Shown here: positions 45,554 through 58,000 of the stretch, piece by piece
Layout: each line of letters opens with the position of its first letter
Position numbering within the stretch: the first letter of the stretch is position 1
Origin: Glebionis coronaria
Taxonomy: Eukaryota > Streptophyta > Magnoliopsida > Asterales > Asteraceae
Direction: 5' to 3'
Assembly: GCA_025667525.1 (NCBI GenBank)
Contig: CM046879.1
Span: 362,098,639-362,162,638 of the forward strand
DNA length: 64,000 bases
Notes under the pieces: model-generated
Told to the model about the DNA's origin: nothing
Seen by the model: the letters and a program-made list of their open reading frames with translations, nothing else
Databases searched by the model: none
Made by a program: the position numbers and the translations under genes

Positions 45554-47968
45554 ATGGAGTACACATCTCTTACGGATAAGTCCATCCTCTCGGGTACGGA
45601 TAATCGTCCACCAATGTTGGTGAAGACTATGTATGAGGAATGGGCTTCTAGAATGGAACTTTATATGTTGAACAAGGAGAATGGACATCTCATTTGGGCA
45701 TCAGTGCTCAATGGACCATTAGATTATGGTACAGTGACGGAAGGTACAACTACTCGTCCTCGCACAACGGGTGAATTGACTGGAGATATGAAGATTCAAG
45801 ACAAATGTGATAAGTATGCTACAAACATCATTCTCCAAGCCCTTCCTCCAGATGTCTACAAACTCGTCAGCAAACATAAAGTTTCCAAAGAGTTATGGGA
45901 TAGAATTCATGTTCTCATGCAAGGCACCTCGTTAACTAAACAAGAACGAGAGTGTAAGCTTTATGATACTTTTGATAAGTTTGCCTATGTGCCAGGGGAG
46001 ACTCTCAATGATTACTATCTGAGATTTACCCTATTGTTGAATGAGCTCAATATCTATGGCATGACAATTCCTACCTTTCAATTGAAAACCAAGTATTTGA
46101 ACACTCTTCCTTCAGAATGGAAAAAATACGTGACGGATGTTAAATTGGCTAAGGACATGCATAACACCAATATGGATCAACTTCAAGCTTTTCTTCAACA
46201 ACACGAATGCCATGTGATCGAGGCTCGGTTGTCTACATCTCAAGTTCATGATCCACTTGCAATGTATGCTTCTCAACAAAACATGGCTTATACTTATCAA
46301 CAACCATCATACTTGCAGTAATCACCACCACACACCTATCAGTAACCATCTTATCAACCACCAGTGATGCCGTAACAAGCATTTCAACAAGGTGTTCATC
46401 AACAATCTTTTCCGCAGCAACCACCATATCAGACATCACCATCACAAGCCAACACTTCTCCAATGGGTTATACTCCTCAGCAAGGATATTTTCCAATGGA
46501 AGCACAACCAGCACAAGATTTCTACTCTAATGAACTTCCACCAATCCAAGCACTGGTCTTTACTCCAAATGATACGCCAACTGATGTTCTAAATCATCTC
46601 ACAGCTAACTTGTCAAAACTTGTTGCAACTACAGGATTTCCACCAACAAACAATCAGCTCCGCACCTCATCAAATCCTCGACAACAAGCCACTGTTCAAG
46701 ATGGTCAAGTGACGGTGCAACCTATTCAGGGAAGGCAAAATTCATATGGACCTCCTACAAGGACTGGGAACAATCAAGCTGTGAATTCTCAAGCTAGTGG
46801 AAATGGGAGTCCTATTGGTCCTAAGAGGGTTGTGACTAGCTACAATTGCCGAGGACAAGGCCATATAGCTAGGGAATGCACTCAGCCGAAAAGAAGGAGG
46901 GATGATGCATGGTTTCATGAGAAGATGTATTTGGTTGATGCTCAGTCTAAGGGGAAGATTTTCGATTCAGAGGAGTTAGCATTTCTTGCAGACCCAGGGG
47001 CAGCAGATACTGAAGGCATTGCAGTCGTTTCTACTTCTAATGCAGCTTATCAAGCAGATGATCTTGACGCATATGATTCGGATTGTGATGACATTCACTC
47101 TGCCCAAGCTGATCTCGTTGCTAATCTCTCTCACTACGGTTCTGATGTCGTCAGTGAGGTACCAACCACATCTAATAATATTGATGATAACCAACATCAA
47201 GTTGGGCATGAAAATGACAACCTCGAACAACATTCGGGAACTAGTAACTCAAATGATGTGGTACCCAATCCTACACATTTGAGTGAACCTCAACCAAATG
47301 CTACGACGGGTATGGAATCTTATGCTCAACATGATTTCGTCATGGTGCCTAAACATATTATTGATCAAATGCATATGGCTCTCAGACAATCCGTAGATAC
47401 GAATTCCACCCTAACTGCTGAGATTGCGTTGCATAAAGAAAAGGTCAAAGCTTTTGAAATGGTCCCTCAAGAAGAGAAAATAACATGTTCAGAATTTGAC
47501 CAATTTCGTTTTGAAAAGATTGAACACTTGAAAGAAATAGAATCATTAAAAGATAATCTTTACAATGAATTAAAAGCAAAAGATTCCGTTGTCAATGATT
47601 TTCAGAAACTTAAAATGGGTTTCGAAACTCTCGAGTCTAAAAAAGTTGAATCGGAAATTAATGCTACCAAACTTCTTAAATTTAAAGATCAACAGATTTT
47701 AAAACAATACGCTTCCACAGAAAAGGTTCATCTTTTAACTAAATCATTTAATGAACTCGAACTTAAACGTCTTCAAGATTTACCACTTAATCCAGGTTAT
47801 GCAAAACAAGCTCAGGAACATATTCCCGGTCTTTATGATATGACCATAATTGGCAAATCGAAAGAAGCACCTTTTGTTCATAGTACTGAGGAGACACAGT
47901 CACTTGCGGATGAAACTCATTCTAAAATGATTTCAAAATTCCATACAATTGATTATGAATCAACATAA
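45554..47968 (+). pseudogene. gag: Copia gag of element G with zinc knuckle and start of long linker
   Basis: Start Met 45554 (MEYTSLTDKSILSGTDNRPPML). The capsid part has the Copia gag core: YATNIILQALPPDVYKLV, then LWDRIHVLMQGTSLTKQERECKLYD and LNDYYLRFTLLLNELN (residues about 95-180). A Gln/Pro-rich stretch follows. Three TAA codons in one frame (46319-46321, 46343-46345, 46373-46375) interrupt it; each fits a CAA codon changed by C to T. The frame continues to a zinc knuckle CRGQGHIARECTQ with its first Cys just upstream (YNC, near 46846), then ADDLDAYDSDCDD and a long charged coiled coil. It ends at TAA 47966-47968 through a frameshift near 47955. Confidence 0.88.
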
Positions 47969-49652
47969 CAAAGATCAATTTTCGAAAAAGACACGCATTC
48001 GCTTACAAAAGGAATTAGCTGAATTGACAGTTCTTGTGCCCCAAAGTTTGTCAAATGAAAACCTTCCTAGTACGTCTCCTACACTTGTTAAAACGGATTT
48101 AACGAAGTTTATTCCACCGGTATGTACGCGTTCGTTAACTTAAATGCGGTACACCAACACTTAGCTGATTTTGACAAGGTCATTTTGGAACGTACGACGA
48201 CTTCGGCCATAACGGAAGTTGAATGGAACTTTGAGCACACTAAAGCTGTGTTCCGAAATGAAATTGTTCCGTTTGTAGACAATGTTAAAGCTTGTCTTAG
48301 TACTCTTGATCAAGATTTGGTTTTGGAAATAGAGGAAGTTAGACGTGTTTTCAATGAAATGGATGATGCCTATGAAAACAATTTACTTGAACTAGAACGG
48401 GTTTCACGCCAAAATGATCTGCTTCTGAAGCAAGTGATGTCTCATGATATAGTTTCTGTCTGTGTGAATAAAAGTGTTGATAATGATTCTATTGTGCATA
48501 ATGTTGAATCTGTGGATACTGTGGTAGATAGTACTTGTCACGAATCTGACGTTGAATTTTTAAAGCTTCAAGATTCATATTCATCGCTTTCAAAATGTTT
48601 TGATGAGATTCAAACACATTGTATTTCGCTTGAATGCAAGCAACAATTTATTCAAGAAATATTTGAAACGTCATTCGAAGGTGTTAATATCGATGATGCA
48701 AATTTTGAAAAGAATTTTCGATTGAATTTACAATCAAAACAGCGTCAGCCAAGTGACAAAGTTGCTACATCTTTGCCGATAGAAATAGAGAAATCTAAGG
48801 AGCTTAACTGTGTGAACGTACTTGAGGCCGCTGAGAATTTTAAACTTGATCTAGATAATCGAGTTTCCAAGATTTTTTCCAAAGTTGATAACTTAAAACA
48901 GAAAAATACACGACTCTTCGATTCAGTAAAGCCCGTATGTGTTGATACCACTGCACAGAATCAATCATTGATTTTACAATTGAATTAAAAGTCGAAGGAA
49001 ATATCTGATTTGAGGGAACAAATTTGTGATAGGAATCTGGTCTTGGCTGAGTTAAAGGAAACACTTTGTACTCTAAAATGTAAGAATGTTGTGGATAACG
49101 CAGCCACTATCTCAACGTCATCCTCTAGTGCAATCAAAAGAACCCTTATAGCCGTCACACCACTTAACAAGGGTCCTAGGACTAAACCATCTCAAACTTT
49201 GGTCACTAAAGATAAGGCGGAATCAAAACAAGCTTCTAATATTCCCGTGTTGCCTTCTACAGGAGTAAGCACCACTACTAAGGCACAAAGATCTAAGCTT
49301 AAAAGAAACAAGAAGAATGATAGGATCTTGCCCCCATCTAGTAGTCAAGTGAAGAAGAAAGTAGAAGCCCATCCTAGGAATGTTATTTCTGTTTTGAATA
49401 AAAAGAATCATGTAGCTAAACCTAAAGGCTCTGCGGTTGTGCAGCGTTCTAAGCCTAGTATGAATTCTAATTTGAAATGTTGGAATTGCAATGAATGTGT
49501 GTTTTCTAGTCGTCATGATTCTTGCCTTATTGACCATGTGAATGAGATGTATGCCCGGAAAAATGGATTAGAATGGAAACCGACTGGGAAAGTGTTAACC
49601 CAAGTTGGTTAGATGTGGCGCCCCACTGGTAGAACTTCACTATAGTAGGAAA
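47969..49652 (+). pseudogene. Coiled-coil linker between gag and protease of G, broken
   Basis: This continues the gag frame after a frameshift near 47955; another near 48122 leads to a frame open to 48988 (LADFDKVILERTTTSAITEVEWNFEHTKA onward, long charged helices). A TAA at 48986-48988 interrupts, then the frame runs to 49612 with a Ser/Lys-rich basic stretch (AHPRNVISVLNKKNH) and a Cys cluster (CWNCNECVFSSRHDSC). A TAG at 49610-49612 and a frameshift near 49635 follow. Such a linker of about 1000 residues is not part of a minimal Copia gag; from memory it is common in Asteraceae Copia proteins. Function is unknown. Confidence 0.75.
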
Positions 49653-49820
49653 TATGTGCCCTTTGACTAGGATCACTCCCACTAAAGCGAATAAAGCGTG
49701 CCCTTTAATTAGGAGTACCAAGGCTACCAAAACACAAGCGTGTCCTTTAACTAGGAACACCGACACTAATGTAGGAAACAAGTGCCCTTTAAATAGGTCT
49801 ACTCCCACTATAGTGCCCGC
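49653..49820 (+). repeat. Four 42-bp coding repeats (CPLTR units) in G
   Basis: Four consecutive 14-residue units starting CPLTR, CPLIR, CPLTR and CPLNR, followed by Thr/Lys/Asn-rich variable positions. The period is exactly 42 bp with no indel, so the reading frame is preserved. Confidence 0.88.
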
Positions 49821-50057
49821 GAATAATCCAAAACCTAAAAAGTTGGAACAGTAAAACCTGTTAGTGCTAAGACTCACATTAGAAAACACAGGAAATCTAA
49901 GGGTCTCAAAAATGTTAGCTATTCTGATAATTCTATATCTGTATCTGCTAACACTCCGGAACCAATAGTTTCCAATGCATTGTCTACTGTTGGTATTGAA
50001 AACAAGTGGTCCAAATTGTTCTCTGGTATTTGGACTCTGGTTGCTCCAAGCATATGA
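49821..50057 (+). pseudogene. End of gag/linker frame of G, overlapping protease
   Basis: A basic segment (KTHIRKHRKSKGLKNV) and SNALSTVGIENKWSKLFSGIWT, closing at TGA 50055-50057. The ending SKLFSGIWT...APSI is one I recall as recurrent in Asteraceae Copia proteins. A TAA near 49852 and one frame change precede it. The last ~30 bp also encode the protease active site in the -1 frame. Confidence 0.6.
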
Positions 50058-50375
50058 CCGGAGATCGCTCTCAGCTCAAAAATTTCGTCAGCAAGTTTCT
50101 TGGTACGGTTCGATTTGGAAATGATCATATTGCAAAGATAATGGGTTAGGTGAATATCATATCGGGAATGTTATTATTTCAAGAGTGTATTATGTGGAAG
50201 GTCTCGGTCACAACTTATTTTCTGTGGGACAATTTTTTGATGCAAACCTAGAAGTTGCTTTTCGAGAGCATACCTGCTTCATTCGTAATTTGGAAGGGGT
50301 TGATTTATTAAAAGGTACTCGAGGGAATAATTTGTATACCTTGTCTCTACAAGACATGATGGCCGCTTCTCCCGT
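50024..50375 (+). pseudogene. pol: Copia protease of element G, frameshifted
   Basis: The active-site segment is WYLDSGCSKHMTGDRSQL, with the D-S-G triad at 50033-50041. It is followed by FLGTVRFGNDHIAKIMG, IISRVYYVEGLGHNLFSVGQF and FRNLEGVDLL-type segments typical of Copia. A 1-base deletion near 50148 shifts the frame, and another small indel near 50398 separates protease from integrase. The triad itself looks intact. Confidence 0.85.
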
Positions 50376-51152
50376 GTGTCTTCTCTCCAAAGCATCAAGT
50401 CATGGTTATGGCATCGACGGTTATCTCATCTTAACTTTGACGCTATTAACCAATTGGCGAAAAACGAACTTGTTCGTGGTCTTCTTAAACTTTCATTTCA
50501 CAAGGATCATTTGTGTTCCGCGCGTACAATGGGGAAAAGCACTAAGAAATCATACAAACCCAAGACTGAAGACACCAACCAAGAGAAACTTTATTTGTTG
50601 CATATGGATCTTTGTGGGCATATGCGTGTTGAAAGTCTTATTGGCAAAAAGTACATCCTCGTTATTGTTGATGATTACTCTCGGTTTAAATGGGTGAAAT
50701 TTCTGAAAGAAAAAAATGAGGCACCTAAATTCATCATCGGATTTCTCAAGATGATTCAAGTGCGTCTCAACACTACTGTCCGACGCATTCGTACAGATAA
50801 TGGAACCGAATTTGTGAATAAAATCTTGCGTGATTATTATGAAGAAGTTGGCATTTCTCATGAAACATCCGTTGCTCGCACTCCACAACAAAACGGTGTC
50901 GTTGAAAGGCGAAATCGCACACTTATGGAAGCTGCTCGAACGATGTTAATTTACGCAAAGGCTCCATTGTTTTTATGGGCAGAAGCAGTATCTACAGCAA
51001 TGTACACCCAAAACCGGTCAATAATTCGTAAACGCCATGGTAAAACACCTTATGAGCTTCTCCATGGAAAAGTACCAGATTTATCATATCTTCATGTATT
51101 TGGTTCTCTATGCTATCCAAATAATGATGGTGACAATTTGGGAAAACTTTAA
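50376..51152 (+). pseudogene. pol: Copia integrase of element G
   Basis: The zinc-binding part has WLWHRRLSHLNF (His-His) and then HLCSARTMGK, where the second Cys of the CX2C pair is Arg. The catalytic core has Asp in LHMDLCGHM, LVIVDDYSRFKWVKFL, Asp in IRTDNGTEFV and Glu in PQQNGVVERRNRTLMEAARTML, so all three acidic residues are kept. GKTPYELLHGKVPDLSYLHVFGSLCYP completes the domain. The frame ends at TAA 51150-51152 in place of a Gln (C to T) and continues beyond it. Confidence 0.9.
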
Positions 51153-51548
51153 CCAAAGGCTGATATTGGTATTTTCATTGGTTACGCACCCGCAAAGAAG
51201 GCATACCGAATCTACAACCGTAACTCTCGCAAGATCCTCGAAACTATGAATGTTGATTTTGATGAGCTGACAGCAATAGCTTCTGAGCAAAGCAGCTCTG
51301 AACCCGCACTTCATGAAATGGGACCCAGTAACATTAGTTCTGGTCTTGTCCCAAATAACCCTACTTCATCATCATTTAAACCACCTTCTAGGACTGAATG
51401 GGATACGTTGTTTCAACCGTTCTTTGATGAATTCTTTACTCCTCCAAGTATTGTTGCTCCAGAACCTGAGGTAATAGCTCCGGTAACCGAAGTTGTCGCT
51501 CCAGCAATTGTTGCACAATCAGACACATGTGCACCTACAATTGGTCAA
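51153..51548 (+). pseudogene. pol: Post-integrase linker of G, up to insertion of H
   Basis: Same frame as integrase: ADIGIFIGYAPAKKAYRIYNR, DELTAIASEQSSSEPALHEMG, then a Pro/Val-rich stretch before RT. It is cut by H inside an Asp-Ile codon pair. Collapsing H's GATAT duplication joins it in frame to 63865 (GQDI followed by PSTSN). Confidence 0.88.
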
Positions 51549-51553
51549 GATAT
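51549..51553. repeat. Target-site duplication of element H, left copy
   Basis: GATAT, identical to 63860-63864. Confidence 0.95.
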
Positions 51554-54500
51554 TGTGACAATCCGTCAATTTATGGTTGATATTTTATTCTCAATATTAT
51601 TTAAAAACAATTTACAATATGAACTCACATATTTTTGGGAAGAAATTTGGATTTACGTCTTGGAGTAGCATCAAATACGTCTAAACCGGAGGATTCAACG
51701 TTACGTGCTTACGTTTACATACACCGTCTTTGGTGACAGTCCGACATTTCAGAAATTAAATTTATCTGAAAATATTATTTTGGAGTTTTAAATTTGTGTT
51801 GGTTCATAAACTCACAAATTTACGAGAAGAGATTAGGACTTACGATTTTATTTTAACGTCCTTTACGACTAAACCGGAAACCTTAGGATTACGTATTTAC
51901 GTTTTCGAACTCCGTTTTTGATGAGACAAATTTTATTGGATTCGTTTTGTGACGTCGATTCATAATTTATAAAAACGTTTTTCGTAAAACGACCCGAGGG
52001 CACGCAAATCGAGGAAACTAGAATCGAGAAATACCCGTAAACTAGTGAGATGGGACAAAACACTTTGCCCCATCCCACTAGCTTATATGGGACGGCAAGG
52101 AGGACACCACCACACATAGGTGGCATCATTTTGGCTAAGTTACACAAGTGTAAGCTTTAGCTTACACTTTAAGCCAACACATTTCCCACTTAAACACAAA
52201 ACTAGCTAATGGTTTTCATTCAACCATTTCCCACATGCAAACAACCACCAAACTCTCTCTCTCTAGCTTTAATATGCCGTCCCATATCCAACCATAAACA
52301 CCCTTTGATCTTGATTCAACCATGAAACCATATGTTATACTAGCATATGTTGAAGCCCTTTAAAAACCCTATTGATTGGTGATACTTATAACATCCATGG
52401 AGGAGTTTTCATGGTGTCATGAGGCTGATTTTCCACAAGGAGTTGATGAAGATTGGAGGTCTTGAAGATGGTGTTGGCTAATCACAAGTTTCTCCATCAA
52501 AAACCATGTCAAAATCATAACCTACATCAAGTTGATGGTATAAAGATTGTCCTCCTCATCTTCTTGTTATTTTTGGTTATGTAATCATGTATTTATTTCC
52601 TATTGTATATATTTATGATGATTATATGATGATAAAAATGTTATGTGGGGATTTGTTGTTGATAAACATGATTAAAAAGGTGAAAACCCATATGAAACAA
52701 GGTTAAAATCTTGGTTAAATTTGATGGCTGTATAAAACAGTAAAGAAACATGTTATGAACTGATGAAATAATGAAGTAGGATGGATTTACAGTAAGCTAT
52801 GGGTCTTGTACACATGTGAGAGTTGGCCATGCAATGGAATCAAAATAATGAGTGAGATATGATCAAAACAAGTTTAGGGTATAAATCTGAAGTTACTGTT
52901 TTGGACGATTTTTAGAAAATACTTAAAAGATGATTCAACAGTAGCTATAGAAGAGTTAAATGTAGCAAATATCATTTAGTTTATGTGATAAAAATGTGAG
53001 CTTCTATCTCCATGTAGAACTCAAGATATGGCATTTTTGGTGAAGATGAAGTTAAAAATCAGATTTTTGGAAATTAAAGAATAATACTATTATATAAGCA
53101 CTCACATTTTAATATATAAAATGTAAATAAAAACCCACTAACTTATAAAACTTATTTATATAAATATATAAAAGGTGTAATAAGTGTATAAATGATGAAA
53201 ATGGAAACTTGTTAAGTTTTATAAGTTATAAAACTATAAACATGATTTTTACGACTTTTTCGGCTATTGCCGTAAAATTAACGTTTTTATTAAATAAAAC
53301 TTAGATGGTTGGACCCGTCTAATGAAAACTTTATAAAACTTATATACTGATATATAGACATGTATAATAAGTAAAAACCGATAAAACTCGAACTATAGGG
53401 CATACGGACATTAACGAGCTAAGTAAACATATTAGACTAATGGTTGGACTAAATAGGATAAAAACTTGTAAAAAGAAATTATTGGGCTTAACCCATTTGG
53501 GCCCAACTTGAAAGTGTATGTACTGATAATATAAGTACAAAATGGATTAAAATAAGTTAAATAACTTATAATAAGCTTATTGGGCTTAAGACACGTAAAC
53601 GGGTAAAACTAGTAAACTAATAAAAAAGTTATCGACATATAACACTAAAAGGAGTAAACTAGAATATGTAAACCCACTTGATCATCATATATATATAATC
53701 ATCATATGTATACATAATTGGTATTTTTATAAAGTCATTGGACATGAGTCTAAGACCGAGTATTATTTGTCTAGGTTTCCGTGATTGAAGCACGTACCGT
53801 ACGTCCGAATTGCCGATAACCCGCCTTCCCATATCAACGTGAGTTCATAGCCTCGCACTCTTTTAAATATTTTATAAATGCTTTATAAACCCGCGAGGGA
53901 GATAACATGTTAGTTTTTATAAAAGTTTGGACACCATTTGTCCCGATTGTTTGCTTATTGATTTTGGACCCGAATGATTGAATGACCCGATTGTATGACC
54001 CGATAAATGATTAATGGACCCGATAGATGAAATTAAATGGATTATTAAAGTTAGGTTATGTCACTAAAAGTCCCATTAGCATGAATTGTGAACTACCGGG
54101 AGTTGGTAGACGCTTATGCATTTAATAGTACTATTTGGGGACGATCACCCCAGTTCGCGTCTTGACGGTTGATCCCCGTCGTGCCACATTGATTGGTAAG
54201 CGAATTTATGTATGAGAAGATTTCCAATAGCGTTACCTTTGTGACGACACGCTACTTTAGATGGGCAAAATTGGTATCGGGTTAGCTACCCGTTTTGTTT
54301 TAGTAAGGTAACAATGTCATGCGGCTTGTAATAATCCAAATCACTGAAATACTAATAGGCGCTCCGAATTACGATGTATTGCCTGACTAGCAATACAGGG
54401 TCATACTATTGATATTATGTTTGTATTTTGGTTTTCATAACCATCTTCATATAACGGTTTTTATTTGATTTTATACAACGTCTTAAGACGTATTATATGA

Positions 54501-55025
54501 TGTTTTTACGACATTGGCTCGTATAATGATATTTACGGCAAATGCCTATATTATGATTTTCGATAAGGATTTATATAAAATGACTTTGGCTATTTTATGG
54601 CCTATTATAAACTGATTTTGGCTATTTTACGGCCTATTACAACGATTTGTACGAATTGATTTTTGGTACTAATTTTATACCAAAATTATGTTGATGGAAT
54701 TTATTAAACTCTATGAATTCACTCGGCGTTATCGCTGACCTTTTCTTTTAACATGTTTTATCTCAGGTACTTGAAGGTAATTCTCGGGAAGAAAACAAGA
54801 ATTCATGGCCCGCACTTAAACAATATTTTCCATTCAAATACTTTGTAAAACTTGTATGAAATGTAATGACTTGGGACCGATGTAACTTTGTTGTTTATGA
54901 ATGGAAATGATTTATTATTAAACGACGCGATTTTTATGCGTTGTCTATGATGTGAGTAATGTGCTATCCCGTAACACCAACGAGTCTTCCGCTGTATTGA
55001 GTTGTATAAATTTGGGGGTGTTACA
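51554..55025 (+). repeat. 5' LTR of element H (3472 bp)
   Basis: Starts TGTGACAATCC, ends GGGTGTTACA. Differences from the 3' copy are scattered single bases, well under 2% by eye. Confidence 0.96.
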
Positions 55026-58000
55026 GTTTGGTACCAGAGCTCTCGTTATAGAGAACGAAAGATTTTTAAAACAAAGGTTTTGAATAAAACTTTTCAAAAT
55101 CTTTTAACCATAAACATTTTTCTAAAAATGTCTAAAAATCTTTTGACTATAACGGTGCCGAAGAATTCCCGAGTTACCGACAAGGCCAAGACTGAGAAGT
55201 GTTATTTTAATATATATATAACTTGGATTATATATATATGATGTAATTTTTATTACATGATTGTTTGATGATTATTTTGATTTTTATACGAGGTATTATA
55301 CGACGTCGATTGTCACAAGTAACCCTAAATCCCCTAGTAATTAATCGAAGCTATTCTCGTAGGAATTCTAGCTATCCTAGATCTAAACCAAGTTGTGGAT
55401 ATTTATGATCCCAACAAATGGTTAATATTCGTAGAAATGTAGATATTAGTTGATTGAGAAATTGAAGAAGAATTGGCGAGATTAAAACTGATATCGATGT
55501 CATGACGATCTTTTCTTATAAAGTGGAGTTTGACAAAACGTTACCACCTAGAAAGATGTCATCCGATTCGTTGTCATCCAATTCTTAAATTGAAATCGAA
55601 AGGGTGAATGTTGCACTTGAGGCTGTCATTGGAACCAGTACCCAAAAGCCTCATGCCACTAATACCTTTCCGAGAAGTCTAGTTGAATGATCAAGTCATT
55701 TCATATTAATGACTCATTTGATAATTGTTGTTGTAAGAGCTATAGGATTGGAATTAAGTGTTGATCATATTAAGCTTTTATTGCCTTTACAAGGCCGAAG
55801 AATAAGATTGAAAGTATTGGAATATGAGGTAGGATATTGAATTGAGTATAAAATTGGTTAAGACTTGAATAAAGTAAAATTTAACCCGTATGGAATATGA
55901 GATTGTTAAGAGGAAATTATAAGTCATGTGATTGAATTATAAGGTTTTAAATGATTGTTAGTTTGCGTTAAGGGTTGTTCCTAGGCCATTGTCCACTAAT
56001 GACGATGCCCAGTATCCAAGAAACCAATTGAAGAAATCTTCTTCTAAATTGAGACCGATGGATCTTCTGGGGCATGTGGAACACCTAATGACCCTTGTAG
56101 ATTAGTATTCATTGTGGTATCTTTTAAAAATCCCCAACTTAACTGAGATATCAGTTGGTAGGATGAGTTTTGTAAATTGTATGACATAGTGACACGTAAT
56201 GTGTTACGGTACAATTTGACTTGTTTGTGATTAATGAAAAGACTACCTTTGATTCCTAAATTCTACATGTATCGATGTTATCTATCTTTTCTTGCTTCAT
56301 CTTAATGTTCGCATTAGTGATGCAACCATTGAACAAGTACTTATCTTGATTTGAGTTACGTTGTGGATTATTCTCTTTGTATTCCTGAGTGCCATCGAAG
56401 TCATGAACCTCATGATTAATTGGCTAAGCTCATTTCCTATCATATCGTAGTTAATTCTTGGTGAACAATCTTTCATCACTCTTCTGCAGATCACACATTG
56501 ATTTTATAAAGTTAAAACGGTATCCTTTGAGAAAATTTAATTTTCATCACTATAAGGATTATTCAAAATGAGAGTTATAAGTGATAGTTATCAAAATGAG
56601 GTTGTCTATAAAGTACCTTGGAAAACTTAATTGTTTTCATAACAAGAAAAATCTTTGTAAACTTATTTTTGATTCTTATTTAAGAAATAAGCATGAAAAT
56701 GTTTTTATTATAAACATGATGATAAAATTTTGACGAACTGAGTATTGCATCGTTAATCTTGAAATTGTATATAGTTGCGCGCCTACATACAATTTGGAAT
56801 GGACTATGCAAGACTGATTAGTAGTCACCAAAAAACTAATGAATAAACACTACATTTTCTTTGTGGATTGTGAAAGATTAAAATTTTAATGGGATCTGCA
56901 AGAAGTGAAAAATAGGGACATAATGTTAGAGACATCTACATATGTGCCTGTGCGATCTATTCTTCTGAGTCAAATCTACTCATCTGTGGAAATTGTCTTA
57001 TTTGACAATTGACAATTCCTTCTTGTCCAATTCTCCCGTAGTAAGATTCTTAGGAAAAGCATTTGATTAGTGAGTGTTGATACCCGACTGGATGTATTGA
57101 CGTTCTTATCATTTATTATGATTTGATTTCATTTGAATGACCTGGGTAACGATCCGAGGAGCTTTCGAATGCGTACTCAAATTATGAAAACATGGGATAT
57201 ATTCATATTCGTTAAATGTTTTCGTCTGTACCTGATTTGAAATTCTCTCGCATAGATTATGCGTTGACCTTACTCTTTTAAGGTTAGTTATGTCTCCATA
57301 TATCCTTGAATTTGTGAAGGATTATGAATTATTATTAGTCTTTTGAGAAGTTCACATCTTATCGGCGGTAAGGAAACTAGAAAGTTGATAATGCCGGTAG
57401 AATGGATTGATTAATTATGACATGACGACATTGTCTTAATTAATGGGAACTCAAGTAGAATTCCCCTAAATGATAAGATGTTGATTATCAAAAGTGATAT
57501 AAATAATTCTTGATAGATGACGATATCCTATATTTGGAATTGAAATTATACCGTGAATGGTTGTGGACTAGTCATAGATATTATAATCTAGAAAGAACCT
57601 AATATGAAATTATTAAAAGATGTTTATGTTATCTAAACTTTAGGAATTATTTGTTGATAAATTACCTAGACTTTCGCCATTACGGCAAGTTGAAATTGGT
57701 ATTGATTATATTCCCGGTGCTGCACCTGTGGCTCGTGCACTGTACGTCAGCACCATCTGAAATTAAGGAATTACCGTACAACTGATAGAGTTGTCGGAGA
57801 AAGATTTTATTATACCAAGCCTGTCATCCTGAAGAGCTATGGTGTTATCTTTCCTTATATTTATAGAATACTGTGACTGAGTAAATTGACAATCGAAAAC
57901 AATATCCATAACTCGAAATGGAAGAATTGTTCGATCATTTACAAGGTTCTAGCAAATTTGATCCACAACATGGTTATCATTAACTTCACATCTGTGAAAG

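Noticed and set aside
49527..49889. Minus-strand frame with repeated KGHA-type units
   Set aside because: It is antisense to the CPLTR repeats, which lie in the gag-linker frame and fit their surroundings.
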